A DNA stretch of 64,000 nucleotides from Agromyces sp. Leaf222 (GTDB lineage: Bacteria; Actinomycetota; Actinomycetes; Actinomycetales; Microbacteriaceae): contig NZ_LMKQ01000001.1 of NCBI RefSeq assembly GCF_001421565.1, positions 1,735,651 through 1,799,650 on the forward strand. The letters are read 5' to 3'. A model generated the notes under the pieces. It saw nothing but the letters and a program-made list of their open reading frames with translations, did no database searches and was not told where the DNA came from. Below are positions 15,618 to 25,478 of this stretch, piece after piece. Position numbers and translations under genes: made by a program. Position 1 is the first letter of the stretch. The number at the start of each line of letters is the position of its first letter.

Positions 15618-16096
15618 GCGCCGGGCCGACGAGTCCGTCGAACGGTCACCCGACGATCGGACGCGACGCGACCCTCGCCGAGGAGCAGGGATCCACCCTG
15701 CTCCTCACGATCTTCTTCTCGTTTCTGGCCATCGTCATCGTGCTGGTCGTCGTCGCGGCGTCCTCGCTCTACCTCGAACGCAAGCGGTTGTTCACCCTCG
15801 CCGATGGCGCGGCACTCGCGGGGGCCGAGGCCTGGAGCCTCGATGCCGTGTCGATCGAAGGTGATTCCCTGGGCGTCGCGCTCGACGACGCCGCCGTGCA
15901 GGCGGCCGCAGCGGCCTACCTCGGCGACGCCGTCAGTGGGCTCGAAGGCGTGGAACTCGTGCAGGCCGTCTCCCGCGACGGACGGAGCGCCACCGTGACG
16001 CTCCGCGCCGAGTGGCGGGCGCCGCTGCACACCGAGGTGCTGCCGCTCAGCGTGCCGATCGAGGTCACGACCACGGCGCGCTCGGTGTTCCATTGA
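15614..16096 (+). CDS. TadG-like Flp pilus-assembly protein
   Basis: This 160-residue protein has LAEEQGSTLLLTIFFSFLAIVIVLVVVAASSLYLERKRLFTLADGAALAGAEAW, which matches the TadG/Rv3660-associated 'putative Flp pilus-assembly TadE/G-like' N-terminal domain (R-x-L-x-x-x-ADGAALAGA). The start ATG overlaps the previous stop (15614-15617), so it ends the coupled tad operon. The classic long C-terminal vWA domain of TadG is absent. It is probably a membrane-anchored assembly factor. Confidence 0.78.
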   Translation: MSAGPTSPSNGHPTIGRDATLAEEQGSTLLLTIFFSFLAIVIVLVVVAASSLYLERKRLFTLADGAALAGAEAWSLDAVSIEGDSLGVALDDAAVQAAAAAYLGDAVSGLEGVELVQAVSRDGRSATVTLRAEWRAPLHTEVLPLSVPIEVTTTARSVFH

Positions 16097-16155
16097 ACGC
16101 GCCGGCGAGGCGCCCCCGATTCGCGCCGACAGGAGGCTCACCGCGCAAGGCCCCA

Positions 16156-16161
16156 TACGAT
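16156..16161 (+). promoter_or_regulatory. Candidate leaderless -10 box (TACGAT)
   Basis: TACGAT ends eight bases before the GTG at 16170. No Shine-Dalgarno is present. Confidence 0.4.
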
Positions 16162-16169
16162 ACGTCGCA

Positions 16170-17906
16170 GTGAGCATCCACGACGACCACGAGAACGACG
16201 CGGCCCACGGCCCCGGCGCCGTGCCGTCGCGCGCCCGGCGGTCCGAGCAGTCGGGCGCGCCGCATGCGCAGCCCGAGAGGTTCGAGCGCCACGGACGAGC
16301 CGTGCAACACGAGCGGCGCCGCGCCGTCACCCGGGAGGTGCTCGGCTGGGCGTTCGCGCTCGCCATGGCGTTGCTCGTCACCGCGCACATCGCGATCACG
16401 CGCCACGAGCTGATGTTCGTCGACGCCGACTCGATGCTCAACGCGCTGCTCGCGCACTCGTTCGCGTCTGGCGCCCCGCAGGACTGGGCGATGTCGCCCG
16501 TGCTCTTCGTGCCAGAGGCGATCGCGTTCGCCGCGGTCTCGGCCGTCGTGCCCGACCTGCGCATGGCGTTCATCATGAGCTCGGTGCTGAACTTCGTCGC
16601 GCTCTACGGCGCCTTCCGCGTCGCATCGGGCAGCCGGCGCACGGCGACCGCACCCGTGCTCGGCGCCGTCGCCGCGTACGCCGGATTCTGCGCGATCGCG
16701 CTGCTCGAGTCCGGCGGCGACCGCAACAGCCTGCAGCTCGCGAGCCTGCTCGGCACGACCACGTACTACAGCGCCACCGTCGTCGCCTCGGTGCTCGTCA
16801 TCGGCCTCGTGCGCCGCGCCCTCGACGCGGGCCGGCTGCATGCCCGCGTGTGGGCTCCGCTTGCGGGCATGGTCGCCGTCTCGGCGTTCAGCAACCCGCT
16901 CATCGTCGTCTGGGCCGTCGCACCTGCCGCGCTCGTGCTCCTCGTTCTCATGAGCGCGAACACGGGCGCGAACACGGGCGCGAGCACGACCACGAGCAGC
17001 AGAGGCCGGATGACGCGGCGACCGTCACCGCCCCTCGTGCTGGTGCTCGTGCTCGCCGGGGCCTCCGCCGTGGGCCTCGTCGCGCGTTCGGCGGTCGGAG
17101 ACCTGATCGTGGCGCAGGGCGCCGACTACGTGAAGGACGGCAACCAGCTCACCGCCCTGACCGACCTGCTGCGCGCCGCCGCCGTCGAACTCGGGCGCCC
17201 GGGCGGCGTCATCGCCGCGATCCTGCTGCTCGGGCTCACCGTGCTCGCCGTGACGCTCACGTTCTCGCGAACGGCCGCCGACCGGCCGGGCACCGCCGTG
17301 CTCGTCGCCGTGGCCTGGATCGCGCCCGTCGCGTGCACGATCGGCGTCATCGTGCTCGGCAACCCGTCGCCCCGTTACCTGCAGCCGTGGGTCTTCGCAC
17401 CGGTGCTCGTGCTCGCCTGCCTCGCCGAGTGGCTGGTGCCGCGCAGGCGGCAGCAGCCGACAGGCGGCGGCGACCGACGCGGACGCCGGGAGAGCGTGCT
17501 CGCGCTCGCCGCGGCATCCGTCGTCATCGTCGGGCTCGCCGGCGTCGGCATCGTGCGCCTCGCGACCGCCCCGAGCACGGCATCCACGACCTCGCTCGCC
17601 TGCGTCGCCGACTGGGTGAACGCGACCGACCGGCACGGCGCCGGCCAGTTCTGGACCGTGCGCGCACCGAAGGCCTACGCCGACGACCCGGCCCGACTGC
17701 TGCAGGTGACCGACGACCTGCACCCGTACGCCTGGCTCGTGAACCGCACCGACTTCGCGACCAGATCGGTCTCGTTCCTGGTGACCGACGCCCAGAGCAC
17801 GCCGTTCGACCTGCCCGGCGAGCTGCGGCTCGCGGATGCCGCGACGATCGACTGCGGCCGGTACACGATCCACGACTTCGGCCCCATCGAGATCCCGGTC
17901 TTCTGA
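16170..17906 (+). CDS. Polytopic membrane protein, possible GT-C-like, function unknown
   Basis: This 578-residue protein has a hydrophilic N-terminus of about 55 residues and then at least nine hydrophobic segments, ending in a ~110-residue extracytoplasmic domain with two cysteines (ACVADWVN and TIDCGRYTI) that could pair. An acidic loop after the first helix (HELMFVDADSMLNALLAHSF) resembles the Asp-bearing loops of GT-C glycosyltransferases, but that is weak. A short 12-base tandem repeat (16954-16989) encodes an Ala-Asn-Thr-Gly repeat in a loop. It is separate from the tad operon and has its own promoter. I do not recognise the family with certainty. Confidence 0.75.
   Translation: MSIHDDHENDAAHGPGAVPSRARRSEQSGAPHAQPERFERHGRAVQHERRRAVTREVLGWAFALAMALLVTAHIAITRHELMFVDADSMLNALLAHSFASGAPQDWAMSPVLFVPEAIAFAAVSAVVPDLRMAFIMSSVLNFVALYGAFRVASGSRRTATAPVLGAVAAYAGFCAIALLESGGDRNSLQLASLLGTTTYYSATVVASVLVIGLVRRALDAGRLHARVWAPLAGMVAVSAFSNPLIVVWAVAPAALVLLVLMSANTGANTGASTTTSSRGRMTRRPSPPLVLVLVLAGASAVGLVARSAVGDLIVAQGADYVKDGNQLTALTDLLRAAAVELGRPGGVIAAILLLGLTVLAVTLTFSRTAADRPGTAVLVAVAWIAPVACTIGVIVLGNPSPRYLQPWVFAPVLVLACLAEWLVPRRRQQPTGGGDRRGRRESVLALAAASVVIVGLAGVGIVRLATAPSTASTTSLACVADWVNATDRHGAGQFWTVRAPKAYADDPARLLQVTDDLHPYAWLVNRTDFATRSVSFLVTDAQSTPFDLPGELRLADAATIDCGRYTIHDFGPIEIPVF
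16954..16989 (+). repeat. 12-base tandem repeat inside a membrane protein gene
   Basis: About three copies of a 12-base unit (GCGAACACGGGC, last copy degenerate) encode Ala-Asn-Thr-Gly repeats in a loop of the membrane protein. It keeps frame. Confidence 0.7.
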
Positions 17907-17920
17907 CGGGCTCGACGGTG

Positions 17921-17947
17921 AGCTTCCCGAGGTTCCCGAGGTTCCCG
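17921..17947. repeat. 9-base tandem repeat in the spacer before prfB
   Basis: Three tandem copies of AGGTTCCCG (the first reads AGCTTCCCG) lie in the non-coding gap between the membrane protein stop and prfB. No function is evident. Confidence 0.7.
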
Positions 17948-18003
17948 GGCTGCTCGGGCCGGCGGCTGTCGGAGCGAGGTTCTCGGGCCGAAGCGCGCCC
18001 GAG

Positions 18004-18009
18004 TAGGCT
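18004..18009 (+). promoter_or_regulatory. -10 box (TAGGCT) of prfB
   Basis: TAGGCT ends nine bases before the prfB ATG. A GGGGGAG follows it directly, which may be part of the coding-start context rather than a Shine-Dalgarno sequence. Confidence 0.4.
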
Positions 18010-18018
18010 GGGGGAGCC

Positions 18019-19128
18019 ATGTTGGATCTTGACCTCACGCAGGAGATCGCCGCGCTGCGCTCCACCTTCAGCGATATCAGCGCCGTCGTCGACGTCGAAG
18101 CCGTCAAGGCCGACATCGCCCGTCTGTCCGAAGAGGCCGGCAAGCCCGACCTCTGGGACGACCCTGCCGCCGCGCAGAAGGTGACGAGTGCGCTCAGCCA
18201 CCGGCAGTCCGACCTGAAGCGCATCACCGACGTCGAGCAGCGCCTCGACGACCTCGACGTGCTCATCGAGATGGCCCTCGAGATGGACGACGAAGACTCC
18301 GCCACCGAGGCGCGCCAAGAACTCGCCGCCCTCGAAGAGGTCATCGGAGCCCTCGAGGTGCAGACCCTGCTCGACGGCGAGTACGACCCGCGCGGCGCGG
18401 TCGTCACGATCCGTTCGGGCGCCGGCGGCGATGACGCCACCGACTTCGCCGAGATGCTCATGCGCATGTACCTGCGCTGGGCCGAGCGGCACAAGTACCC
18501 CGTCAAGGTCATGGACACCTCGTACGCCGAGGGCGCCGGCATCAAGTCGGCGACCTTCGAGATCGACGTGCCCTACGCCTACGGCACGCTCTCGGTCGAG
18601 GCCGGCACGCACCGCCTCGCGCGCATCAGCCCCTTCGGCTCGGCCGACAAGCGCCAGACCAGCTTCGCCGCGGTCGAGGTCATCCCCGTGATGGAAGAGG
18701 CGGTCGAGGTCGAGATCCCCGAGAACGACATCCGCGTCGACGTCTTCCGCTCGTCGGGTCCGGGCGGGCAGTCGGTCAACACGACCGACTCGGCCGTGCG
18801 CCTGACCCACCTTCCGACCGGGCTCGTCGTCTCGATGCAGAACGAGAAGTCGCAGATCCAGAACCGCGCGGCCGCCATGCGCGTGCTGCAGACCCGACTC
18901 CTGCTGCTGAAGCGCGAAGAAGAGGCCGCGAAGAAGAAGGAGCTCGCCGGCACGATCACGGCGAGCTGGGGCGACCAGATGCGCTCCTACTTCCTCTACG
19001 GCCAGCAGCTCGTGAAAGACCTCCGCACCGGCTACGAGGTCGGCAACCCGGCCTCGGTGTTCGACGGCGACCTCGACGGCCTCATCGCGGCCGGCATCAA
19101 GTGGCGCAAGCGCAAGGACGACGACTAG
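18019..19128 (+). CDS. prfB: Peptide chain release factor 2
   Basis: RF2 recognises UGA and UAA stop codons and releases the nascent chain on the ribosome. The 369-residue protein has the coiled N-terminal domain, a stop-codon recognition region with [19 protein letters not shown] (the SPF tripeptide of RF2) and the catalytic GGQ loop in [24 protein letters not shown]. The whole gene is in one frame: the programmed +1 frameshift of the enterobacterial gene is absent, as in other actinobacteria. Its stop overlaps the stop of the convergent tetR gene in a CTAG tetranucleotide (19125-19128). Confidence 0.97.
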   Translation: MLDLDLTQEIAALRSTFSDISAVVDVEAVKADIARLSEEAGKPDLWDDPAAAQKVTSALSHRQSDLKRITDVEQRLDDLDVLIEMALEMDDEDSATEARQELAALEEVIGALEVQTLLDGEYDPRGAVVTIRSGAGGDDATDFAEMLMRMYLRWAERHKYPVKVMDTSYAEGAGIKSATFEIDVPYAYGTLSVEAGTHRLARISPFGSADKRQTSFAAVEVIPVMEEAVEVEIPENDIRVDVFRSSGPGGQSVNTTDSAVRLTHLPTGLVVSMQNEKSQIQNRAAAMRVLQTRLLLLKREEEAAKKKELAGTITASWGDQMRSYFLYGQQLVKDLRTGYEVGNPASVFDGDLDGLIAAGIKWRKRKDDD

Positions 19129-19808
19129 CGAGTCGAGGCGTCCGCTGACCCGGGCGTGAGTCCCGCGAGCATTGCGCGCAGGCCGAGCTCGAAGCTGCGA
19201 TCGGTCGGGCGGATGCCGCGTGCTGCGGCGTCGTGCGCTCGCCGGGCCTCCGCGGCGGTGTACGCCGGGGCGCTCGCCGCGGCATCCCCTGGGGACATGA
19301 TGTCGACGGGGGCGACGGCGTCGAGCGCCGAGCCGATGATGAAGGATTCGAACGCGACGATCGTGTCGACGACGTCGCCCTCGGGCCAGCCCTCGGCGAG
19401 CAGTCGCACGGTGATCGCCTCGTAGTTGTCGACCGACCGCTGCTGGCCGTCGATCGAGGTGGTGGCGAGCAGGGTGCTGCCCGAGGGGAACGCGGCGAAC
19501 GCGTCGCGGTAGGTTCGCGCCCAGCGCAGCACGGCCTCGGCGAGGGCCACTTCGCGATCGGTGAAGCCGCTCGTGTCGATGCGCTCGGCGAGCCGCCCGC
19601 GCATGGCCCGGATCACCTCGTCGCGGCTGCCGAAGTAGTGGTAGAGCGCGGGGGGCTGCACCGAGAGCGAACGGGCGAGGGCGGCCATCGTGAAGCCATC
19701 GGTGCCGGCGGTTCGGGCGAGCTCGAACGCCGCGTCGACGATCTGGTCGACGCTCAGCACGCGCGTGCGCGGGCGCCCGGCGGTGCGCTTCGTCGGGGTC
19801 TCGGCCAC
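19125..19808 (-). CDS. TetR/AcrR family transcriptional regulator
   Basis: This 227-residue regulator has an N-terminal TetR DNA-binding domain ([56 protein letters not shown], residues ~15-70) and a helical ligand domain resembling TetR_C. GTG 19808 is chosen for the GAGGAG upstream; the frame extends 69 bases further without a better site. It is divergent from an amidohydrolase-NhaC antiporter pair, and an AT-rich imperfect palindrome lies in the gap. Repression of that pair, relieved by a transported or hydrolysed small molecule, is inferred. Confidence 0.9.
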   Translation of the reverse strand: MAETPTKRTAGRPRTRVLSVDQIVDAAFELARTAGTDGFTMAALARSLSVQPPALYHYFGSRDEVIRAMRGRLAERIDTSGFTDREVALAEAVLRWARTYRDAFAAFPSGSTLLATTSIDGQQRSVDNYEAITVRLLAEGWPEGDVVDTIVAFESFIIGSALDAVAPVDIMSPGDAAASAPAYTAAEARRAHDAAARGIRPTDRSFELGLRAMLAGLTPGSADASTR

Positions 19809-19864
19809 GGGTCTCCTCGTCGGATTTGCGGCGGGCGATGGCGAGGCGTAGCCTGTGCCCGATT

Positions 19865-19883
19865 TATTTACGATCATTCAATA
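19865..19883. promoter_or_regulatory. Possible TetR operator in the tetR/amidohydrolase spacer
   Basis: TATTTACGATCATTCAATA has inverted ends (TATT/AATA) and is the most AT-rich stretch of the 118-bp divergent spacer. The inner positions are not symmetric, so the call is tentative. Confidence 0.4.
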
Positions 19884-19926
19884 GTATGGGCGACCCGATG
19901 GCGGGGCGCCCGGAAGGCGAGAGCGC

Positions 19927-21609
19927 ATGCATCAGGTGTTCGCCGACACCATTCTCGTCGGAGCGCGCGTGATCACCATGAATCCGCGCCAGCCGAGTGC
20001 CGAGGCCGTCGCGATCCGCGGCGGTCGCATCATCGCCGTCGGCGACGCCACGACGCTCATGGAGCTGCGCGGGCCGGGCACCCGGGTCGACGACCTGCAC
20101 GGCGCCTGCATCACGCCCGGCCTCATCGACGCGCACATGCACCCGATCCAGGGCATCGAACTCGCGGTCGGAATCGACTTCGGGGGAGTGCGCGACCCCG
20201 AGGTGTTCCTCGCGATGCTGCGCGCCGAGGCCGACCGGGTCGCCGACGGGGCATCCGGCGGCTGGGTGCGCGGGTGGAACGTCGACTACGACGTGTTCTC
20301 AACCCTGCCCATGACGGCCGCCGCGATCGACGAGGCGACCTCGCCGGCGCCGGCGTTCCTCATGTGCTTCGACGGGCACACCGCGCTCGCGAACACCGAG
20401 GCGCTGCGCCGCTCGGGCATCACGGGCGCCCGCAGCTTCGGCGACACCTCCGAGATCGTCGTCGACGAGCGGGGCGTGCCGACCGGATGCCTCCGCGAGG
20501 ACTCCGCCTTCGACCTCGTGCTGCGCACGGCGCCCGAGTACACGCGCGACGAGACGCTCGAGCGCGTGCGCGGCATCCTCGGCGGGCTCTCGGCGTCGGG
20601 CATCACCGGCGGATGCATCATGGACGGCAACCCGGGAACCCTCGACCTGCTCGACGAGCTCGACGGCGCGGCATCCGCGGCAGACGCCGGCCCCGCGGCA
20701 TCCGACGCCCAGGCCGCCGTGAGCGGACTGCCCGTGCGCATCGTCTCGGCGATGGCCCACAACCCCGGCTACGACGAGGAGCGCACCGAGCGGTACCTCG
20801 CCCAGCGCGACCGCCGCGGTGCGCGCTGGCGCGGCGGACTCGTGAAGCTCTTCAACGACGGCGTGATCGACACCGGCACGGGCTGGCTCTACGAGCCCGA
20901 CACGCACGGCGACGGCAACGCCTCGTTCTGGGCCGACCCCGACGAGTTCGAGCGCGTCGTCGCCCGCTACGCGGCGGCCGGGTTCCAGATCGCGACGCAC
21001 GCGATCGGCGACCGCGCGATCGGCACGACGATCGACGCCTACCTCAAGGCCGGCGTGCACTCGCGCCGCGGGGCGCCGCACCGCATCGAGCACCTCGAGC
21101 TGCTCGCCGACCGCGACCTCGCGCGCCTCGCCCAGTACGGCATCACCGCCTCGGTACAGCCGCTGCACATGCAGTGGCGCAAGGCCGACGGCAGCGACTT
21201 CTGGGCCGAGCGACTCGGCCCAGAGCGCGCCGCCCTCGGCTGGCGCGTGCGCGACATGATCGACGCCGGCGCCCCCGTGGCGCTCGGCTCCGACTGGCCG
21301 GTGGCGCAGACCGACGCGCGCATCGGCCTCGCATGGGCACGGCTCCGCCGCGAACCCGGCAACCCCGACGCCCCGGTGTTCGAGCCCGACCAGGTGCTCA
21401 CGCCGTACGAGGCCCTACAGGGCTACACCGTCTGGGCCGCGCAGGCCCAGGGCGACCACGACCTCGGCGTCATCGCGCCCGGGTACCGCGCCGACCTCGT
21501 CGTGTGGGAAGACAGCCCCCTCGACGTCAGCGCGGACGACCTGCTGAACCTCCCCGTGCGCACGACGATCGTCGACGGGCAGCCCCTGTACGCGGCATCC
21601 GCCGCCTGA
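19927..21609 (+). CDS. Amidohydrolase family protein (YtcJ/NfdA-like)
   Basis: This 560-residue metal-dependent hydrolase of the amidohydrolase superfamily has a composite N-terminal beta domain (TILVGARVITMNPRQPSAEAVAIRGGRIIAVG) and the metal motif GACITPGLIDAHMHP (HxH near residue 75). Other elements are GWVRGWNVDYD, a lysine in GGLVKLFNDGVIDTG, a histidine in FQIATHAIGDRAIGTTIDAY, RIEHLEL, and the late Asp in VALGSDWPV. This is the YtcJ-like (N-substituted formamide deformylase-like) branch. It is followed after 24 bases by the NhaC-type antiporter and probably shares its transcript. The substrate is unknown. Confidence 0.88.
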   Translation: MHQVFADTILVGARVITMNPRQPSAEAVAIRGGRIIAVGDATTLMELRGPGTRVDDLHGACITPGLIDAHMHPIQGIELAVGIDFGGVRDPEVFLAMLRAEADRVADGASGGWVRGWNVDYDVFSTLPMTAAAIDEATSPAPAFLMCFDGHTALANTEALRRSGITGARSFGDTSEIVVDERGVPTGCLREDSAFDLVLRTAPEYTRDETLERVRGILGGLSASGITGGCIMDGNPGTLDLLDELDGAASAADAGPAASDAQAAVSGLPVRIVSAMAHNPGYDEERTERYLAQRDRRGARWRGGLVKLFNDGVIDTGTGWLYEPDTHGDGNASFWADPDEFERVVARYAAAGFQIATHAIGDRAIGTTIDAYLKAGVHSRRGAPHRIEHLELLADRDLARLAQYGITASVQPLHMQWRKADGSDFWAERLGPERAALGWRVRDMIDAGAPVALGSDWPVAQTDARIGLAWARLRREPGNPDAPVFEPDQVLTPYEALQGYTVWAAQAQGDHDLGVIAPGYRADLVVWEDSPLDVSADDLLNLPVRTTIVDGQPLYAASAA

Positions 21610-21633
21610 CCCCCTTCGAATCAAGAGGCAACC

Positions 21634-23151
21634 ATGCAAGACGTCGGCGCGCTCGCGCTCCTCCCCGTCGTCATCATCCTCGTCGTGGCCGTGTTCACCC
21701 GGCGCACGCTCTTCGCGATGCTCTGCGGCACCCTCGCCGGCGCGGTGCTGCTCGGCGGCTGGGAGTTCTTCGACTCCTGGATCGGCTACTTCGGCACCGC
21801 CATGGCCGACGAGACCCTGCAGTGGCTCATGCTCGTCGTCGTGCTCTTCGGCATCCTGATCACGCTCTTCGAGCGGTCGGGCGCCGTTCGCGAGTTCGCC
21901 GCCTGGGCCGAGCGCTTCGTGAACTCGCGGCGCAAGTCGACCGTGCTGAGCTTCCTGCTCAGCATCGTGCTCTTCGTCGACGACTACCTCAACGTGCTCA
22001 CCGTCGGCACGTCGATGAAGGCCGTCACCGACCGCTACAACGTGCCCCGCACCGAGCTCGGCACCATCATGAAGATGACCGCGGCCCCGATCGCCGTCAT
22101 CGTGCCGTTCTCGACGTGGGCGCTGTTCTTCGCCGGGCTGCTCGAGGCGCAGGGCGTCACCGCGAACGGCTCGGGCTTCGGCGCCTACCTGCAGGCGATC
22201 CCGTTCATCTTCTTCGGCTGGATCGCGATCGCGATCGCGGCCCTCGTCGCGTTCGGCTGGTTCCCGAGGCTCGGCACCCTGAAGAAGGACATCGCCAGAG
22301 CGGATGCCACGGGCGACGTGTTCCCCGTCGGCACCACCGCCGAGGAGCGCGAGGCCGAGGGCGGCCTGCCCCTGCACGGCGAGGTCGGCGAGTTCGCGGC
22401 CTCCGGCGACGGGGGAGCGCGAGCCGTGGCATCCGCCCCAGAGGTCTCCGGCGCGAACGCCACGACCGCGACGTCGGCGGGGACCGAGGCGACCGCCACC
22501 GCCGTCGCGACCCGCGCGCCCGAGTACGCGAAGCCGCGCCCGTGGAACTTCCTCGTGCCGATCGCCGTCATGATCGCCGTGACGATCCTCACCGAGGTCG
22601 ACGTGCTCAAGGGCACGGTCGCCGCGCTCATCGTCGCGATCGTCATGTACACCGTGCAGCGCCGCCTGAAGGTCAAGGCGGTGTTCGAGGCCGCCTTCGA
22701 CGGCGTGGGCAGCATGCTCTTCGTCATCGTGCTCACCGCGCTCGCCTTCATGGTGCAGCACATGAACATCGACCTGCACCTCGCCGACTGGGTGATCGAC
22801 ACGACCCAGCCGGTCATGAACGGCGCGCTGCTGCCCGCCATGGTGTTCCTCGTCTGCGGCGTCTACGCCTACGCGACGGGTTCGTTCTGGGACCTCGCAG
22901 CCGTCATCACGCCCATCGTGATCCCGCTCGCCTTCGCGATGGACGTCGACCCGATCATCGCGGGTGCGGCGGTCTTCTCGGGCGCAGCGCTCGGCTCGAC
23001 GACGTGCCTCTACGGCGACGGCATCATCCTCGCGTCGCGTTCGACGGGCATCAAGCCGCTCAACCTGATGACGGCGATCCTGCCGTACGCGGGCATCGCC
23101 GCGGCCCTCACGCTCGTGCTCTACCTCGTGGTCGGGTTCGCCGGCGCCTGA
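21634..23151 (+). CDS. Na+/H+ antiporter, NhaC family
   Basis: This 505-residue polytopic membrane protein has about 11-12 predicted transmembrane helices and NhaC-family stretches: [35 protein letters not shown] and [48 protein letters not shown] precedes the ATG. A ~70-residue hydrophilic insertion (around 22300-22510) rich in Ala, Glu and Gly splits the two halves. Family members exchange Na+/H+ or carry organic acids, for example malate/lactate in MleN-like types. Coupling with an amidohydrolase suggests it may move the hydrolase substrate or product. Confidence 0.86.
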   Translation: MQDVGALALLPVVIILVVAVFTRRTLFAMLCGTLAGAVLLGGWEFFDSWIGYFGTAMADETLQWLMLVVVLFGILITLFERSGAVREFAAWAERFVNSRRKSTVLSFLLSIVLFVDDYLNVLTVGTSMKAVTDRYNVPRTELGTIMKMTAAPIAVIVPFSTWALFFAGLLEAQGVTANGSGFGAYLQAIPFIFFGWIAIAIAALVAFGWFPRLGTLKKDIARADATGDVFPVGTTAEEREAEGGLPLHGEVGEFAASGDGGARAVASAPEVSGANATTATSAGTEATATAVATRAPEYAKPRPWNFLVPIAVMIAVTILTEVDVLKGTVAALIVAIVMYTVQRRLKVKAVFEAAFDGVGSMLFVIVLTALAFMVQHMNIDLHLADWVIDTTQPVMNGALLPAMVFLVCGVYAYATGSFWDLAAVITPIVIPLAFAMDVDPIIAGAAVFSGAALGSTTCLYGDGIILASRSTGIKPLNLMTAILPYAGIAAALTLVLYLVVGFAGA

Positions 23152-23231
23152 GTTCGCGAGCCGCGCGTCCCGATCCGTGGGCGGCGATGCCGATTCCCGG
23201 TGTCGCTGCCCACTTTTGCGCATGGCCTGCT

Positions 23232-23237
23232 TAGGCT
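23232..23237 (+). promoter_or_regulatory. Leaderless -10 box (TAGGCT) of ftsE
   Basis: TAGGCT ends eight bases before the ftsE ATG and there is no Shine-Dalgarno. It supports ATG 23246 over the upstream in-frame start at 23177. Confidence 0.5.
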
Positions 23238-23245
23238 CGAACGCG

Positions 23246-24493
23246 ATGATCCGCTTCGACTCCGTCACCAAGACCTACTCCGGGCAGGCGAAGCCCGCGC
23301 TGAACGACATCGGCGTGGAGATCCTCCGCGGCGAGTTCGTGTTCCTCGTGGGCGCCTCCGGCTCCGGAAAGTCCAGCTTCCTTCGACTGATCCTGAAAGA
23401 GGAGAAGCCGTCGAAGGGCACGATCCACGTGCTCGGCCAGAACCTCGGCTCGATCTCGAGCCGCAAGGTCCCCTACTTCCGTCGCGACCTCGGCGTCGTG
23501 TTCCAGGACTTCCGGCTGCTGCGCGACAAGTCGGTGTACGAGAACGTCGCCTTCACGCTGCGCGTCATCGGCAAGTCGCGGGGCTACATCCACTCCGCGG
23601 TGCCCGAGACCCTGAAGCTCGTCGGCCTCGACGGCAAGGGCAAGCGGATGCCGCATGAACTGTCCGGCGGCGAGCAGCAGCGCGTGGCGATCGCCCGCGC
23701 CATCGTGAACAAGCCGCAGATCCTCCTCGCCGACGAGCCGACGGGCAACCTCGACCCGGTGACCTCGGCCGGCATCATGACCCTCCTCGAGCGCATCAAC
23801 GCCGGCGGAACGACGGTCATCATGGCCACGCACGAGGCCGGCATCGTCGACGAGATGCGTCGACGCGTGATCGAGCTCTCCGCGGGCGACATCGTGCGCG
23901 ACGAGCGATCCGCGGGCTACGGCTCGGTGACCGGCGTGCTGCCCGAAGACGAAGACGCCGTTGCGGCGGCGGCCGCGGTCGCGGCGGCCGAGGCGGCATC
24001 CGCTGCGCTCATGCACGAGCAGCACGAACGCGAGGCGGCGGCCGCGGCTGCGGTCAAGCCGAAGCGTTCCGCGAGGGCGAAGAAGCGCGCCGCGAGCGAG
24101 GAGCAGGCGGCACCGGTCGCACCGACGGCGCCCGACGCCCCCGAGACGATCACGGCCGCCGCGCCGAAGGTGACCCCCGAGATGATGCAGCAGAGCCAGC
24201 CGCTCTACGTCGAGCCAGAGGCCACCGACGAGGTGACCGACGCCGCGGCCGAGATCACGGCGGCGGCGACCGCGTCGATCGAGATCCCCCGAGGGTCGAC
24301 GCCGACGGATGCCGCGGCATCCGAAGACCGACCAGACGAGCCCGACGGTGACGCCGCCCCCGAGAAGGCGCCCGAGACGGATGCCGCGGCCGACGTGAAG
24401 CAGCACCTCACGCTCGCCGAGCGACTGGGGCTGCGCGCTCCCGGAGGCCCGCGCGAGGGCGACGACGACCAGGAAGTGGGCCCGACGCGATGA
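23246..24493 (+). CDS. ftsE: Cell division ATP-binding protein FtsE with long C-terminal extension
   Basis: FtsE is the ATPase of the FtsEX complex that activates peptidoglycan hydrolases at the septum. Residues 1-~225 are a full ABC domain: Walker [15 protein letters not shown]-loop VVFQDFRLL, signature [15 protein letters not shown], Walker [13 protein letters not shown] and switch HEAGIVD. A typical FtsE ends near residue 230, but this one continues for about 185 residues of Ala/Glu/Thr-rich, Lys/Arg-dotted, low-complexity sequence to residue 415. The start ATG is preceded by a leaderless-type TAGGCT box. It overlaps ftsX by ATGA (24490-24493). Confidence 0.95.
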   Translation: MIRFDSVTKTYSGQAKPALNDIGVEILRGEFVFLVGASGSGKSSFLRLILKEEKPSKGTIHVLGQNLGSISSRKVPYFRRDLGVVFQDFRLLRDKSVYENVAFTLRVIGKSRGYIHSAVPETLKLVGLDGKGKRMPHELSGGEQQRVAIARAIVNKPQILLADEPTGNLDPVTSAGIMTLLERINAGGTTVIMATHEAGIVDEMRRRVIELSAGDIVRDERSAGYGSVTGVLPEDEDAVAAAAAVAAAEAASAALMHEQHEREAAAAAAVKPKRSARAKKRAASEEQAAPVAPTAPDAPETITAAAPKVTPEMMQQSQPLYVEPEATDEVTDAAAEITAAATASIEIPRGSTPTDAAASEDRPDEPDGDAAPEKAPETDAAADVKQHLTLAERLGLRAPGGPREGDDDQEVGPTR

Positions 24494-25401
24494 GGTTCGG
24501 ACTCGTCCTCGCCGAGGCCGGCAACGGCCTGCGGCGCAACATCACCATGGTCGTCTCGGTCGTGCTCGTGACGTTCATCTCGCTGACGTTCGTCGGCACC
24601 GCGGCCCTGCTGCAGCTGCAGATCGCGCAGATGAAGAACTACTGGTACGACCGCGCGCAGGTCGCGGTGTACCTCTGCACCTCGGTCTCGACGGCCGCCG
24701 GGTGCATCGACGGCGAGGCCACGCCCGAGCAGAAGGACGCGATCGAAGCGCAGCTGACCTCGGACACGCTCTCGCCCTTCATCGACGAGTACTACTTCGA
24801 GGACCGCCAGCAGGCGTACGAGAACTTCCAGGAGCAGTTCGCGGGCACGCCCGCCGCCGACTACGTCACGCCCGAGGTGCTGAACGAGACGTTCTGGGTG
24901 AACCTCGTCGATCCCGGGCAGTCCGACGTGCTCGTCGAGGCGCTGGCCGGGCTCGCCGGCGTCGAGCAGGTGGTCGATCAACGGCGGTACCTCGACCAGA
25001 TCTTCGACGTGCTGAACGCCGCCAGCTACACGGCCATCGCCGTGGCGGCGATCATGCTCGTCGCCGCGGCGCTGCTGATCGCCACGACGATCCGATTGTC
25101 GGCGTTCTCGCGCCGTCGCGAGCTCGGCATCATGCGACTCGTGGGCGCCTCGAACCGGTTCATCCAGACGCCGTTCGTGCTCGAAGGAGTGTTCGCGGGA
25201 CTCATAGGCTCGGTGCTCGCAGGCGGTGCCGTCGTGGCGATCGTGCACTTCTTCGTGCAGGGCTACCTCGCCGACCGCCTGTCGTTCACGTTCGTCGACC
25301 TCGGCGACGCCCTGCTCGTGGTGCCACTGCTCATCGTCGTCGGCGTGCTGCTCGCGGCGTTGTCGGCGGGCATCGCGATCAGGCGCTACCTGCGCGTCTG
25401 A
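24490..25401 (+). CDS. ftsX: Cell division permease FtsX
   Basis: This 303-residue inner-membrane partner of FtsE has the four-helix FtsX topology. There is one N-terminal helix ([25 protein letters not shown]), a large extracytoplasmic domain (~residues 50-165) that contacts peptidoglycan hydrolases such as RipC, then three helices ending in [31 protein letters not shown] is the conserved cytoplasmic loop contacting the ATPase. Its start overlaps the ftsE stop. smpB follows, the usual actinobacterial order. Confidence 0.95.
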   Translation: MRFGLVLAEAGNGLRRNITMVVSVVLVTFISLTFVGTAALLQLQIAQMKNYWYDRAQVAVYLCTSVSTAAGCIDGEATPEQKDAIEAQLTSDTLSPFIDEYYFEDRQQAYENFQEQFAGTPAADYVTPEVLNETFWVNLVDPGQSDVLVEALAGLAGVEQVVDQRRYLDQIFDVLNAASYTAIAVAAIMLVAAALLIATTIRLSAFSRRRELGIMRLVGASNRFIQTPFVLEGVFAGLIGSVLAGGAVVAIVHFFVQGYLADRLSFTFVDLGDALLVVPLLIVVGVLLAALSAGIAIRRYLRV

Positions 25402-25478
25402 GCCCGTTCGTCCGGCCCGCGCCGGCGCGCAGGCGTGCGCTCGGCGCGTCTCGGGTGCACTAGAGTGAAAGGCTGCTC

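Noticed and set aside
14399..16576. A 725-residue minus-strand frame over the tad pseudopilins
   Set aside because: No motif and biased composition. The plus strand has the TadE/G signatures and coupled starts.
18019..19128. A programmed frameshift in prfB
   Set aside because: The reading frame is continuous from the ATG through the GGQ loop, with no internal UGA after the N-terminal codons.
19233..23234. A 1333-residue open frame on the plus strand
   Set aside because: It runs through the tetR, amidohydrolase and NhaC genes in a frame with Arg-rich, repetitive sequence and no conserved motif. It is a GC-rich shadow frame.
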